A DNA stretch of 64,000 nucleotides from Carallia brachiata (Eukaryota > Streptophyta > Magnoliopsida > Malpighiales > Rhizophoraceae), in NCBI GenBank assembly GCA_021464245.1, contig JADCRB010000035.1:1880793-1944792 (forward strand), read 5' to 3'. How positions within the stretch are numbered: position 1 is the first letter of the stretch; the number at the start of each line of letters is the position of its first letter. The position numbers and the translations under genes were made by a program. This document shows positions 1-13,900 of this stretch, in pieces. Below the pieces are notes generated by a model. That model ran no database searches and was not told where the DNA came from. It saw only the letters and a program-made list of their open reading frames with translations.

Positions 1-3000
1 ATTTGGGTAAATAAGCCATTAAAATGAAAGAAAATCACTTATTTGCTGAAATGAAGTGATTTAGACTCTTTATTCATGCCACAAATGGTTTTATGCAACT
101 AATAAACGCACATCATGATCAATTGCACACTTATTAGATGAAATTTAATACATTTAGCTCCCCAAAAGGTGCTGAAAATGCTTTTTGTATTGAAATTTAT
201 GGTTTTTGTAAGCATTAATGCTTCATTTAAGTGTAATTTGGGTTAAATAAGCTATTAAAATGGAAGAAAATCACTTATTTGCATAAAATGAAGTGATTTA
301 GATTCTTTATTCATGCCACAAAAGGTTTTATGCAACTAATAAACGCAAATCATGATCAATTGCACACTTATTAGATGAAATTTAATACATTTAACTCCCC
401 AAAAGGTGTTGAAAATGCTTTTTCGGTTGAAATTAAATGTTTTTGCAAGCATTAATGCTTCATTTAAGTGTAATTTTGGGTAAATAAGTCATTAAAATGA
501 AAGAAAATCACTTATTTGCTTCAAATGAAGTGATTTATACTCTTTATCATGCCAAAATGGTTTTATGCAACTAATAAACGCACATCATGATCAATTGCAC
601 ACTTATTAGATGAAATTTAATGAATTTAACTCACCAAAAGGTGTTGAAAATGCTTTTTGTATTGAAATTAAGGTTTTTGCAAGCATTAATGCTTCATTTA
701 AGTGTAATTTGGGTTAAATAAGCTAAATGAAAGAAAATCACTTATTTGCGTAAATGAAGTTTTATTTCTTTATTCATGCCACAAAAGGTTTTATGCAACT
801 AATAAACGCATCATGATCAATTGCACACTTATTAGATGAAATTTTACATTTAACTCCCAAAAGGTGTTGAAAATGCTTTTTTGAAAATTAAAGGTTTTTG
901 CAAGCATTAATGCTTCATTTAAGTGTAATTTGGGTTAAATAAGCCATTAAAATGAAAGAAAATCACTTATTTGCTGAAATGAATGATTTAGACTCTTTAT
1001 TCATGCCACAAATGGTTTTATGCAACTAATAAACGCACATCATGATCAATTGCACACTTATTAGATGAAATTTAATACATTTAACTCCCAAAAGGGTTGA
1101 AAATGCTTTTTCGGTTGAAATTAAAGGTTTTTGCAAGCATTAATGCTTCATTTAAGTGTAATTTGGGTAAATAAGCCATTGAAATGAAAGAAAATTTATT
1201 TGCTTGAAATGAAGTGATTTATACTCTTTATTCATGCCACAAATGGTTTTATGCAACTAATAAACGCACATCACGATCAATTGCACACTTATTAGATGAA
1301 ATTTAATACATTTAACTCCCCAAAAGGTGTTGAAAATGCTTTTTTGGTTGAAATTAAAGGTTTTTGCAAGCATTAATGCTTCATTTAAGTGTAATTTTGG
1401 GTAAATAAGCCATTGAAATGAAAGAAAATCATTATTTGCTTGAAATGAAGTGATTTATACTCTTTATTCATGCCACAAATGGTTTTATGCAACTAATAAA
1501 CGCACATCATGATCAATTGCACACTTATTAGATGAAATTTAATACATTTAACTCCCCAAAAGGTGTTGAAAATGCTTTTTCGGTTGAAATTAAAGGTTTT
1601 TGCAAGCATTAATGCTTCATTTAAGTGTAATTTTGGGTAAATAAGCCATTGAAATGAAAGAAAATCATTATTTGCTTGAAATGAAGTGATTTATACTCTT
1701 TATTCATGCCACAAATGGTTTTATGCAACTAATAAACGCACACCATGATCAATTGCACACTTATTAGATGAAATTTAATACATTTAACTCCCCAAAAGGT
1801 GTTGAAAATGCTTTTTCGGTTGAAATTAAAGGTTTTTGCAAGCATTAATGCTTCATTTAAGTGTAATTTTGGGTAAATAAGCCATTGAAATGAAAGAAAA
1901 TCACTTATTTGCTTGAAATGAAGTGATTTAGACTCTTTATTCATGCCACAAATGGTTTTATGCAACTAATAAACGCACATCATGATCAATTGCACACTTA
2001 TTAGATGAAATTTATGCATTTAACTCCCAAAAGGTGTTGAAAATGCTTTTTCATTGAAATTAAAGGTTTTTGCAAGCATTAATGCTTCATTTAAGTGTAA
2101 TTTGGGTAAATAAGCCATTAAATGAAAGAAAATCACTTATTTGCTGAAATGAAGTGATTTAGACTCTTTATTCATGCCACAAATGGTTTTATGCAACTAA
2201 TAAACGCACATCATATGAATTGCACACTTATTAGATGAAATTTAATACATTTAACTCCCAAAAGGTGTTGAAAATGCTTTTTCGGTTGAAATTAAAGGTT
2301 TTTGCAAGCATTAATGCTTCATTTAAGTGTAATTTGGGTAAATAAGCCATTAAAATGAAAGAAAATCACTTATTTGCTTGAAATGAAGTGATTTATACTC
2401 TTTATTCATGCCACAAATGGTTTTATGCAACTAATAAACGCACATCATGATCAATTGCACACTTATTAGATGAAATTTAATACATTTAACTCCCCAAAAG
2501 GTGTTGAAAATGCTTTTTGGTTGAAATTTTTTTTGCAAGCATTAATGCTTCATTTAAGTGTAATTTGGGTAAATAAGCCATTAAATGAAAGAAAATCACT
2601 TATTTGCTTGAAATGAAGTGATTTAGACTCTTTATTCATGCCACAAATGGTTTTATGCAACTAATAAACGCACATCATGATCAATTGCACACTTATTAGA
2701 TGAAATTTAATACATTTAACTCCCCAAAAGGTGTTGAAAATGCTTTTTCGTTGAAATTAAATTTTTGCAAGCATTAATGCTTCATTTAAGTGTAATTTTG
2801 GGTAAATAAGCCATTAAATGAAAGAAAATCACTTATTTGCTTGAAATGAAGTGATTTATACTCTTTATTCATGCCACAAATGGTTTTATGCAACTAATAA
2901 ACGCACATCATGATCAATTGCACACTTATTAGATGAATTTAATACATTTAACTCCCCAAAAGGTGTTGAAAATGCTTTTTGGTTGAAATTAAAGGTTTTT

Positions 3001-6000
3001 GCAAGCATTAATACTTCATTTAAGTTTAATTTTGGGTAAATAAGCCATTAAAATGGAAGAAAATCACTTATTTGCTTGAAATGAAGTGATTTATACTCTT
3101 TATTCATGCCACAAATGGTTTTATGCAACTAATAAACGCAATCATGATCAATTGCACACTTATTAGATGAATTTTATCATTTAACTCCCAAAAGGTGTTG
3201 AAATGCTTTTTGGTTGAAATTAAAGGTTTTTGCAAGCATTAATGCTTCATTTAAGTGTAATTTGGGTAAATAAGCCATTAAAATGAAAGAAAATCACGTA
3301 TTTGCATGAAATGAATTGATTTAGACTCTTTATTCATGCCACAAATGGTTTTATGCAACTAATAAACGCACATCATGATCAATTGCACACTTATTAGATG
3401 AAATTTAATACATTTAACTCCCAAAAGGTGTTGAAAATGCTTTTTCGGTTGAAATTAAAGGTTTTTGCAAGCATTAATGCTTCATTTAAGTGTAATTTTG
3501 GGTAAATAAGCCATTAAAATGAAAGAAAATCACTTATTTGCTTGAAATGAAGTGATTTATACTCTTTATTCATGCCACAAATGGTTTTATGCAACTAATA
3601 AACGCACATCATGATCAATTGCACACTTATTAGATGAAATTTAATACATTTAACTCCCCAAAAGGTGTTGAAAATACTTTTTTTGTTGAAATTAAAGGTT
3701 TTTGCAAGCATTAATGCTTCATTTAAGTGTAATTTTGGGTAAATAAGCCATTGAAATGAAAGAAAATCACTTATTTGCTTGAAATGAAGTGATTTATACT
3801 CTTTATTCATGCCACAAATGGTTTTATGCAACTAATAAACGCACATCATGATCAATTGCACACTTATTAGATGAAATTTAATACATTTAACTCCCCAAAA
3901 GGTGTTGAAAATGCTTTTTCGGTTGAAATTAAAGGTTTTTGCAAGCATTAATGCTTCATTTAAGTGTAATTTTGGGTAAATAAGCCATTGAAATGAAAGA
4001 AAATCACTTATTTGCTTGAAATGAAGTGATTTATCTTTATCATGCCACAAATGGTTTTATGCAACTAATAAACGCACATCATGATCAATTGCACACTTAT
4101 TAGATGAAATTTAATACATTTAACTCCCCAAAAGGTGTTGAAAATGCTTTTTGGTTGAAATTAAAGGTTTTTGCAAGCATTAATGCTTCATTTAAGTGTA
4201 ATTTTGGGTAAATAAGCCATTAAAATGGAAGAAAATCACTTATTTGCTTGAAATGAAGTGATTTATACTCTTTATTCATGCCACAAATGGTTTTATGCAA
4301 CTAATAAACGCAATCATGATCAATTGCACACTTATTAGATGAAATTTCATACATTTAACTCCCCAAAAGGTGTTGAAAATGCTTTTTTGGTTGAAATTAA
4401 AGGTTTTTGCAAGCATTAATGCTTCATTTAAGTGTAATTTGGGTTAAATAAGCCATTAAAATGAAAGAAAATCACTTATTTGCTTGAAATGAAGTGATTT
4501 ATACTCTTTATTCATGCCACAAATGGTTTTATGCAACTAATAAACGCACATCATGATCAATTGCACACTTATTAGATGAAATTTAATACATTTAACTCCC
4601 CAAAAGGTGTTGAAAATGCTTTTTGTATTGAAATTAAAGGTTTTTGAAGCATTAATGCTTCATTTAAGTGTAATTTGGGGTAAATAAGCATTAAAATGAA
4701 AGAAAATCACTTATTTGCTAAATGAAGTGATTTAGACTCTTTATTCATGCCACAAATGGTTTTATGCAACTAATAAACGCACATCATGATCAATTGCACA
4801 CTTATTAGATGAAATTTAATAATTTAACTCCCAAAGGTGTTGAAAATGCTTTTTGTTGAAATTAAAGGTTTTTGCAAGCATTAATGCTTCATTTAAGTGT
4901 AATTTGGGTTAAATAAGCCATTAAAATGAAAGAAAATCACTTATTTGCTAAATGAAGTGATTTATTCTTTATTCATGCCACAAAGGTTTTATGCAACTAA
5001 TAAACGCACATCATGATCAATTGCACACTTATTAGATGAAATTTAATGCATTTAACTCCCAAAGGTGTTGAAAATGCTTTTTGCATTGAAATTAAAGGTT
5101 TTTGCAAGCATTAATGCTTCATTTAAGTGTAATTTGGGTAAATAAGCCATTAAAATGAAAGAAAATCACTTATTTGCTGAAATGAAGTGATTTACTCTTT
5201 ATTCATGCCACAAATGGTTTTATGCAACTAATAAACGACATCATGATCAATTGCACACTTATTAGATGAAATTTAATACATTTAACTCCCAAAAGGTGTT
5301 GAAAATGCTTTTTCGGTTGAAATTAAAGGTTTTTGCAAGCATTAATGCTTCATTTAAGTGTAATTTGGGTTAAATAAGCCATTAAAATGAAAGAAAATCA
5401 CTTATTTGCAAAAAGAAGATATGTAGTGAATTGATTTACTCTTTATTCATGCCACAAATGGTTTTATGCAACTAATAAACGCATCATGATCAATTGCACA
5501 CTTATTAGATGAAATTTAATACATTTAACTCCCCAAAAGGTGTTGAAAATGCTTTTCGGTTGAAATTAAAGGTTTTTGCAAGCATTAATGCTTCATTTAA
5601 GTGTAATTTTGGGTAAATAAGCCATTGAAATGAAAGAAAATCACTTATTTGCTTGAAATGAAGTGATTTACTCTTTATTCATGCCACAAATGGTTTTATG
5701 CAACTAATAAACGCACATCAATCAATTGCACACTTATTAGATGAAATTTAATACATTTAACTCCCCAAAAGGTGTTGAAAATGCTTTTTGGTTGAAATTA
5801 AAGGTTTTTGCAAGCATTAATGCTTCATTTAAGTGTAATTTTGGGTAAATAAGCCATTGAAATGAAAGAAAATCACTTATTTGCTTGAAATGAAGTGATT
5901 TACTCTTTATTCATGCCACAAATGGTTTTATGCAACTAATAAACGCACATCATGATCAATTGCACACTTATTAGATGAAATTTAATACATTTAACTCCCC

Positions 6001-9000
6001 AAAAGGTGTTGAAAATGCTTTTTTGGTTGAAATTAAAGGTTTTTGCAAGCATTAATGCTTCATTTAAGTGTAATTTTGGGTAAATAAGCCATTGAAATGA
6101 AAGAAAATCACTTATTTGCTTGAAATGAAGTGATTTATACTCTTTATTCATGCCACAAATGGTTTTATGCAACTAATAAACGCAATCATGATCAATTGCA
6201 CACTTATTAGATGAAATTTAATACATTTAACTCCCCAAAAGGTGTTGAAAATGCTTTTTGGTTGAAATTAAAGGTTTTTGCAAGCATTAATGCTTCATTT
6301 AAGTGTAATTTTGGGTAAATAAGCCATTAAAATGAAAGAAAATCACTTATTTGCTTGAAATGAAGTGATTTATACTCTTTATTCATGCCACAAATGGTTT
6401 TATGCAACTAATAAACGCAAATCATGATCAATTGCACACTTATTAGATGAATTTAATGCATTTAACTCCCCAAAAGGTGTTGAAAATGCTTTTTTGAAAT
6501 TAAAGGTTTTTGCAAGCATTAATGCTTCATTTAAGTGTAATTTGGGTAAATAAGCCATTAAATGAAAGAAAATCACTTATTTGCTTGAAATGAAGTGATT
6601 TAGACTCTTTATTCATGCCACAAATGGTTTTATGCAACTAATAAACGCACATCATGATCAATTGCACACTTATTAGATGAAATTTAATACATTAACTCCC
6701 AAAAGGTGTTGAAAATGCTTTTTGTTGAAATTAAAGGTTTTTGCAAGCATTAATGCTTCATTTAAGTGTAATTTTGGGTAAATAAGCCATTAAAATGAAA
6801 GAAAATCACTTATTTGCTTGAAATGAAGTGATTTATACTCTTTATTCATGCCACAAATGGTTTTATGCAACTAATAAACGCACATCATGATCAATTGCAC
6901 ACTTATTAGATGAAATTTAATAATTTAACTCAAACAGGTGTTGAAAATGCTTTTTGGTTGAAATTAAAGGTTTTTGCAAGCATTAATGCTTCATTTAAGT
7001 GTAATTTGGGTAAATAAGCCATTAAAATGAAAGAAAATCACTTATTTGCTAAATGAAGTGATTTAACTCTTTATTCATGCCACAAATGGTTTTATGCAAC
7101 TAATAAACGCAATCATGATCAATTGCACACTTATTAGATGAATTTATGCATTTAACTCCCAAAAGGTGTTGAAAATGCTTTTTGGTTGAAATTAAAGGTT
7201 TTTGCAAGCATTAATGCTTCATTTAAGTGTAATTTGGGTTAAATAAGCCATTAAAATGAAAGAAAATCACTTATTTGCTTGAAATGAATGATTTACTCTT
7301 TATTCATGCCACAAATGGTTTTATGCAACTAATAAACGCACATCATGATCAATTGCACACTTATTAGATGAAATTTAATACATTTAACTCCCAAAAGGTG
7401 TTGAAAATGCTTTTTCGGTTGAAATTAAAGGTTTTTGCAAGCATTAATGCTTCATTTAAGTGTAATTTGGGTAAATAAGCCATTAAATGAAAGAAAATCA
7501 CTTATTTGCAAATGAAGATTTAGATCTTATTCATGCACTTACGTGAAATGAATGATTTAGACTCTTATTCATGCCACAAATGGTTTTATGCAACTAATAA
7601 ACGCACATCATGATCAATTGCACACTTATTAGATGAAATTTAATACATTTAACTCCCCAAACGGTGTTGAAAATGCTTTTTCGGTTGAAATTAAAGGTTT
7701 TTGCAAGCATTAATGCTTCATTTAAGTGTAATTTTGGGTAAATAAGCCATTGAAATGAAAGAAAATCACTTATTTGCTTGAAATGAAGTGATTTATACTC
7801 TTTATTCATGCCACAAATGGTTTTATGCAACTAATAAACGCACATCACAATCAATTGCACACTTATTAGATGAAATTTAATACATTTAACTCCCCAAACG
7901 GTGTTGAAAATGCTTTTTTGGTTGAAATTAAAGGTTTTTGCAAGCATTATTGCTTCATTTAAGTGTAATTTTGGGTAAATAAGCCATTGAAATGAAAGAA
8001 AATCATTATTTGCTTGAAATGAAGTGATTTATACTCTTTATTCATGCCACAAATGGTTTTATGCAACTAATAAACGCACATCATGATCAATTGCACACTT
8101 ATTAGATGAAATTTAATACATTTAACTCCCCAAACGGTGTTGAAAATGCCTTTTCGGTTGAAATTAAAGGTTTTTGCAAGCATTAATGCTTCATTTAAGT
8201 GTAATTTTGGGTAAATAAGCCATTGAAATGAAAGAAAATCACTTATTTGCTTGAAATGAAGTGATTTAACTCTTTATTCATGCCACAAATGGTTTTATGC
8301 AACTAATAAACGCACATCATGATCAATTGCACACTTATTAGATGAAATTTAATACATTTAACTCCCAAAAGGTGTTGAAAATGCTTTTTTGGTTGAAATA
8401 AAGGTTTTTGCAAGCATTAATGCTTCATTTAAGTGTAATTTTGTGGTAAATAAGCCATTAAAATGAAAGAAAATCACTTATTTGCTTGAAATGAAGTGAT
8501 TTATACTCTTTACTCATGCCACAAATGGTTTTATCGAACTAATAAACGCAAATCATGATCAATTGCACGCTTATTAGATGGAATTTTATGCATTTAACTC
8601 ACCAAAAGGTGTTGAAACTTTTTGCATTGAAATTAAAGGTTTTTGCAAGCATTAATGCTTCATTTAAGTGTAATTTGGGTTAAATAAGCCATTAAAATGA
8701 AAGAAAATCACTTATTTGCTGAAATGAATGATTTAGACTCTTTATTCATGCCACAAATGGTTTTATGCAACTAATAACGCACATCATGATCAATTGCACA
8801 CTTATTAGATGAAATTTAATACATTTAACTCCCCAAAAGGTGTTGAAAATGCTTTTTTGGTTGAAATTAAAGGTGTTTTTGCAAGCATTAATGCTTCATT
8901 TAAGTGTATTTTGGGTAAATAAGCCATTAAAATGAAAGAAAATCAATTTTTGCTTAAATGAAGTGATTTACTCTTTACTCATGCCAAAATGGTTTTATGC

Positions 9001-9189
9001 AACTAATAAACGCACATCATGATCAATTGCACACTTATTAGATGAAATGTAATGAATTTAACTCTCCAAAAGGTGTTGAAAATGATTTTTGTATTGAAAT
9101 TAAGGTTTTTGTAAGCATTAATGCTTCATTTAAGTGTAATTTGGGTTAAATAAGCTATTAAAATGAAAGAAAATCACTTATTGCATAAA

Positions 9190-9190
9190 N
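9190..9190. other. Single ambiguous base (N) inside the satellite
   Basis: An isolated N follows TTGCATAAA and is followed by AAAATGGTTTTATGC. The monomer at this point lacks the GAAGTGATTTAGACTCTTTATTCATGCCAC portion it should have. The N therefore probably marks a join or collapse in the assembly rather than a single unreadable base. Confidence 0.8.
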
Positions 9191-10940
9191 AAAATGGTTT
9201 TATGCAACTAATAACGCACAATCCATGATCAATTGCACACTTATTAGATGAAATTAATACATTTAACTCCCAAAGTGTTGAAAATGCTTTTTGTTGAAAT
9301 TAAGGTTTTTGCAAGCATTAATGCTTCATTTAAGTGTAATTTGGGTTAAATAAGCCATTAAAATGAAAGAAATCACTATTTGCGTGAAATGAATTGATTT
9401 AGCTCTTTATTCATGCCACAAATGGTTTTATGCAACTAATAAACGCAATCATGATCAATTGCACACTTATAGATGGAAATTTTAATTTAACTCCAAACGT
9501 GTGTTGAAAATGCTTTTTTGAAATTAAAGGTTTTTGCAAGCATTAATGCTTCTTTAAGTGTAATTTTGGGTTTAAATAAGCCATTGAAATGAAAGAAAAT
9601 CACTTATTTGCTTGAAATGAAGTGATTTATACTCTTTATTCATGCCACAAATGGTTTTATGCAACTCATAAACGCACATCAATCAATTGCACACTTATTA
9701 GATGAAATTTAATACATTTAACTCCCCAAAGGTGTTGAAAATGCTTTTTGGTTGAAATTAAAGGTTTTTGCAAGCATTAATGCTTCATTTAAGTGTAATT
9801 TTGGGTAAATAAGCCATTGAAATGAAAGAAAAATCATTATTTGCTTGAAATGAAGTGATTTATACTCTTTATTCATGCCACAAATGGTTTTATGCAACTA
9901 ATAAACGCACTCATGATCAATTGCACACTTATTAGATGAAATTTAATACATTTAACTCCCAAACGGTGTTGAAAATGCTTTTTCGGTTGAAATTAAAGGT
10001 TTTGCAAGCATTAATGCTTCATTTAAGTGTAATTTTGGGTAAATAAGCCATTGAAATGAAAGAAAATCATTATTTGCTTGAAATGAAGTGATTTTACTCT
10101 TTATTCATGCCACAAATGGTTTTATGCAACTAATAAACGCACAATGATCAATTGCACACTTATTAGATGAATTAATACATTTAACTCCCCAAACGGTGTT
10201 GAAAATGCTTTTCGTTGAAATTAAAGGTTTTTGCAAGCATTAATGCTTCATTTAAGTGTAATTTTGGGTAAATAAGCCATTGAAATGAAAGAAAATCATT
10301 ATTTGCTTGAAATGAAGTGATTTATACTCTTTATTCATGCCACAAATGGTTTTATGCAACTAATAAACGCACACCATGATCAATTGCACACTTATTAGAT
10401 GAAATTTAATACATTTAACTCCCCAAACGGTGTTGAAAATGTTTTTTTGTTGAAATTAAAGGTTTTTGCAAGCATTATTCCTTCATTTAAGTGTAATTTT
10501 GGGGTAAATAAGCCATTGAAATGAAAGAAAATCACTTATTTGCTTGAAATGAAGTGATTTATACTCTTTATTCATGCCACAAATGGTTTTATGCAACTAA
10601 TAAACGCACATCATGATCAATTGCACACTTATTAGATGAAATTTAATACATTTAACTCCCCAAAAGGTGTTGAAAATGCTTTTTTGGTTGAAATTAAAGG
10701 TTTTTTGCAAGCATTAATGCTTCATTTAAGTGTAATTTGGGTTAAATAAGCCATTAAAGAAGAAAATCACTTATTTGCTTGAAATGAAGTGATTTATACT
10801 CTTTATTCATGCCACAAATGGTTTTATGCAACTAATAAACGCACATCATGATCAATTGCACACTTATTAGATGAAATTTAATACATTTAACTCCCCAAAA
10901 GGTGTGAAATGATTTTTGTTGAAATTGAAATTAAAGGTTT

Positions 10941-10941
10941 N
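10941..10941. other. Second single ambiguous base (N) inside the satellite
   Basis: An isolated N follows AAATTAAAGGTTT and precedes CCCTAAAAGGTGTTG. The rest of that monomer (from GCAAGCATTAATGC to AACTC) is missing, so phase jumps by most of a unit. As at 9190, this looks like an assembly join. The array length between the two sides is not trustworthy. Confidence 0.8.
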
Positions 10942-13900
10942 CCCTAAAAGGTGTTGAAAATATTTTTTTCGGTTGAAATTAAAGGTTTTGCAAGCATTAT
11001 GCTCCATTTAAGTGTAATTTGGGTTAAATAAGCTAATTAAATGCAAGAAAATCACTTATTTTTATGCATAAAAGAAGTGATTTAGAGACTCTTACTCATG
11101 CCACAAAAAGTTTATGCAACAAATAAATGCAAATCATGATCAATTGCACACATATTAGATGGAATTTTATGCGTTAACTCACCAAAAGGTGTTGAAAATA
11201 CATTTTGCTTTGTTGAAATTAAGGTTTTTGCAAGCATAATGCTTCATTTAAGTGTAATTTGGGTTAAATAAGCCATTAAAGTGAAAGAAAATCACATATT
11301 TGCGTGAATTAATTGATTTAGACTCTTTTATTCATGCCACAAATGGTTTTAATGCAACTAATAAACGCACATCATGATCAATTGCAACACTTATTAGATG
11401 AATTTAATACATTTAACATCCCCAAAAGGTGTTGAAAATGCTTTTTCGGTTGAAATTAAAGGTTTTTGCAAGCAGAATGCTTCATTTAAGTGTAATTTTG
11501 GGTAAATAAGCCATTGAAATGAAAGAAAATCACTTATTTGCTTGAAATGAAGTGAGTTAGACTCTTTATTCATGCCACAAATGGTTTTATGCAACTAATA
11601 AACGCACATCATGATCATTGCACACTTATTAGATGAAATTTCATACATTAACTCCCCAAAGGTGTTTGAAAATGCTTTTTTCGGTTGAAATTAAAGTTTT
11701 TGCAACATTAATGCTTCATTTAAGTGTAATTTTGGGTAAATAAGCCATTGAAATGAAAGAAAATCACTTATTTGCTTGAAATGAAGTGATTTAGACTCTT
11801 TATTCATGCCACAAATGGTTTTATTAACTAATAAACGCAAATCATGATCAATTGAACACGTATTAGATTGAATTTTATGCATTTATCTCACCAAAAGGTG
11901 TTGAAAATACTTTTTGCATTGAAATTAAAGGTTTTTGCAAGCATTAATACTTCATTTAAGTGTAATTTTAGGTAAATAAGCCATTAAAATGAAAGAAAAT
12001 CACTTATTTTCTTGAAATGAAGTGATTTATGCTCTGATTCATGCCACAAATGGTTTTATGCAACTAATAAATGCACATCATGATCATTGCACACTTATTA
12101 GATGAAATTTAATACATTTAACTCGCCAAAAGGTGTTGAAAATGCTTTTTCGGTTGAAATTAAAGGTTTTTGCAAGCATTAATGATTCATTTAAGTGTAA
12201 TTTTGGGTAAATAAGCCATTAAAATAAAAGAAAATCACTTATTTGCTTCAAATGAAGTGATTATATTTTTTATTTCATGCCACAAATGGTTTTATATGTA
12301 ACTAACGCACATCATGATCAATTGCACACTTATTAGATAAAATTTAATACATTTAATTCCCCAAAAGGTGTTGAAAATATTTTTTCGGTTGAAATTAAAG
12401 GTTTTGCAAGCATTAATGCTCCATTTAAGTGTAATTTGGGTTAAATAAGCTATTAAAATGAAAGAAAATCACTTATTTGCATAAAATGAAGTGATTTAGA
12501 CTCTTTATTCACGCCACAAAAGGTTTTATGTAACTAATAAACGCAAATCATGATCAATTGCACACTTATTAGATGGAATTTTATGCATTTAACTTACCAA
12601 AAGGTGTTGAAAATGCTTTTTGCATTGAAATTAAAGGTTTTTGCAAGCATTAATGCTTTATTTAAGTGTAATTTTCGGTAAATAAGCCATTAAAATGAAA
12701 GAAAATCACTTATTTGCTTGAATAACGTGATTTTATACTCTTTATTCATGCACAAATGGTTTCATGCAACTAATAAACGCACATCATGATCAATTGCAAC
12801 TTATTAGATAAAATTTAATACATTAACTTCCCAAAAGGTGTTGAAAATACTTTTTCGGTTGAAATTAAATGTTTTTGCAAGCATTAATGCTTCATTTAAG
12901 TGTAATTTGGGTTAAATAAGCCATTAAAGTGAAAGAAAATCACATATTTGCGTGAAATTAATTGATTTAGACTCTTTATTCATGCCACAAATGGTTTTAT
13001 GCAACTAATAAACGCACATCATGATCAATTGCACACTTATTAGATGAAATTTAATACATTTAACTCCCCAAAAGGTGTTGAAAATGCTTTTTCGGTTGAA
13101 ATTAAAGGTTTTGCAAGCATTAATGCTTCATTTAAGTGTAATTTGGGTTAAATAAGCATTAAATGAAAGAAAATCACTTATTTGCTAAATGAAGTGATTT
13201 AGACTCTTTATCATGCCACAAATGGTTTTATGCAACTAATAAATGCAAATCATGATCAATTGCACACTTATTAGATGAATTTTATGCGTTTAACTCCCAA
13301 ACGGTGTTGAAAAACTTTTGCTTGAAATTAAAGGTTTTTGCAAGCATAATGCTCATTTAAGTGTAATTTGGGTAAATAAGCCATTAAATGAAAGAAAATC
13401 ACTATTTGCTGAAATGAATGATTTAGACTCTTTATTCATGCCACAAATGGTTTTATGCAACTAATAAACGCACACATGATCAATTGCACACTTATTAGAT
13501 GAAATTTAATACATTTAACTCCCCAAAAGGTGTTTGAAAATGCTTTTTCGGTTGAAATTAAAGGTTTTTGCAAGCATTAATGCTTCATTTAAGTGTAATT
13601 TTGGGTAAATAAGCCATTGAAATGAAAGAAAATCACTTATTTGCTTGAAATGAAGTGATTTAGACTCTTTATTCATGCCACAAATGGTTTTATGCAACTA
13701 ATAAACGCACATCATGATCAATTGCACACTTATTAGATGAAATTTAATACATTTAACTCCCCAAAAGGTGTTGAAAATGCTTTTTCGGTTGAAATTAAAG
13801 GTTTTTGCAAGCATAATGCTTCATTTAAGTGTAATTTTGGGTAAATAAGCCATTGAAATGAAAGAAAATCACTTATTTGCTTGAAATGAGTGATTTATAC

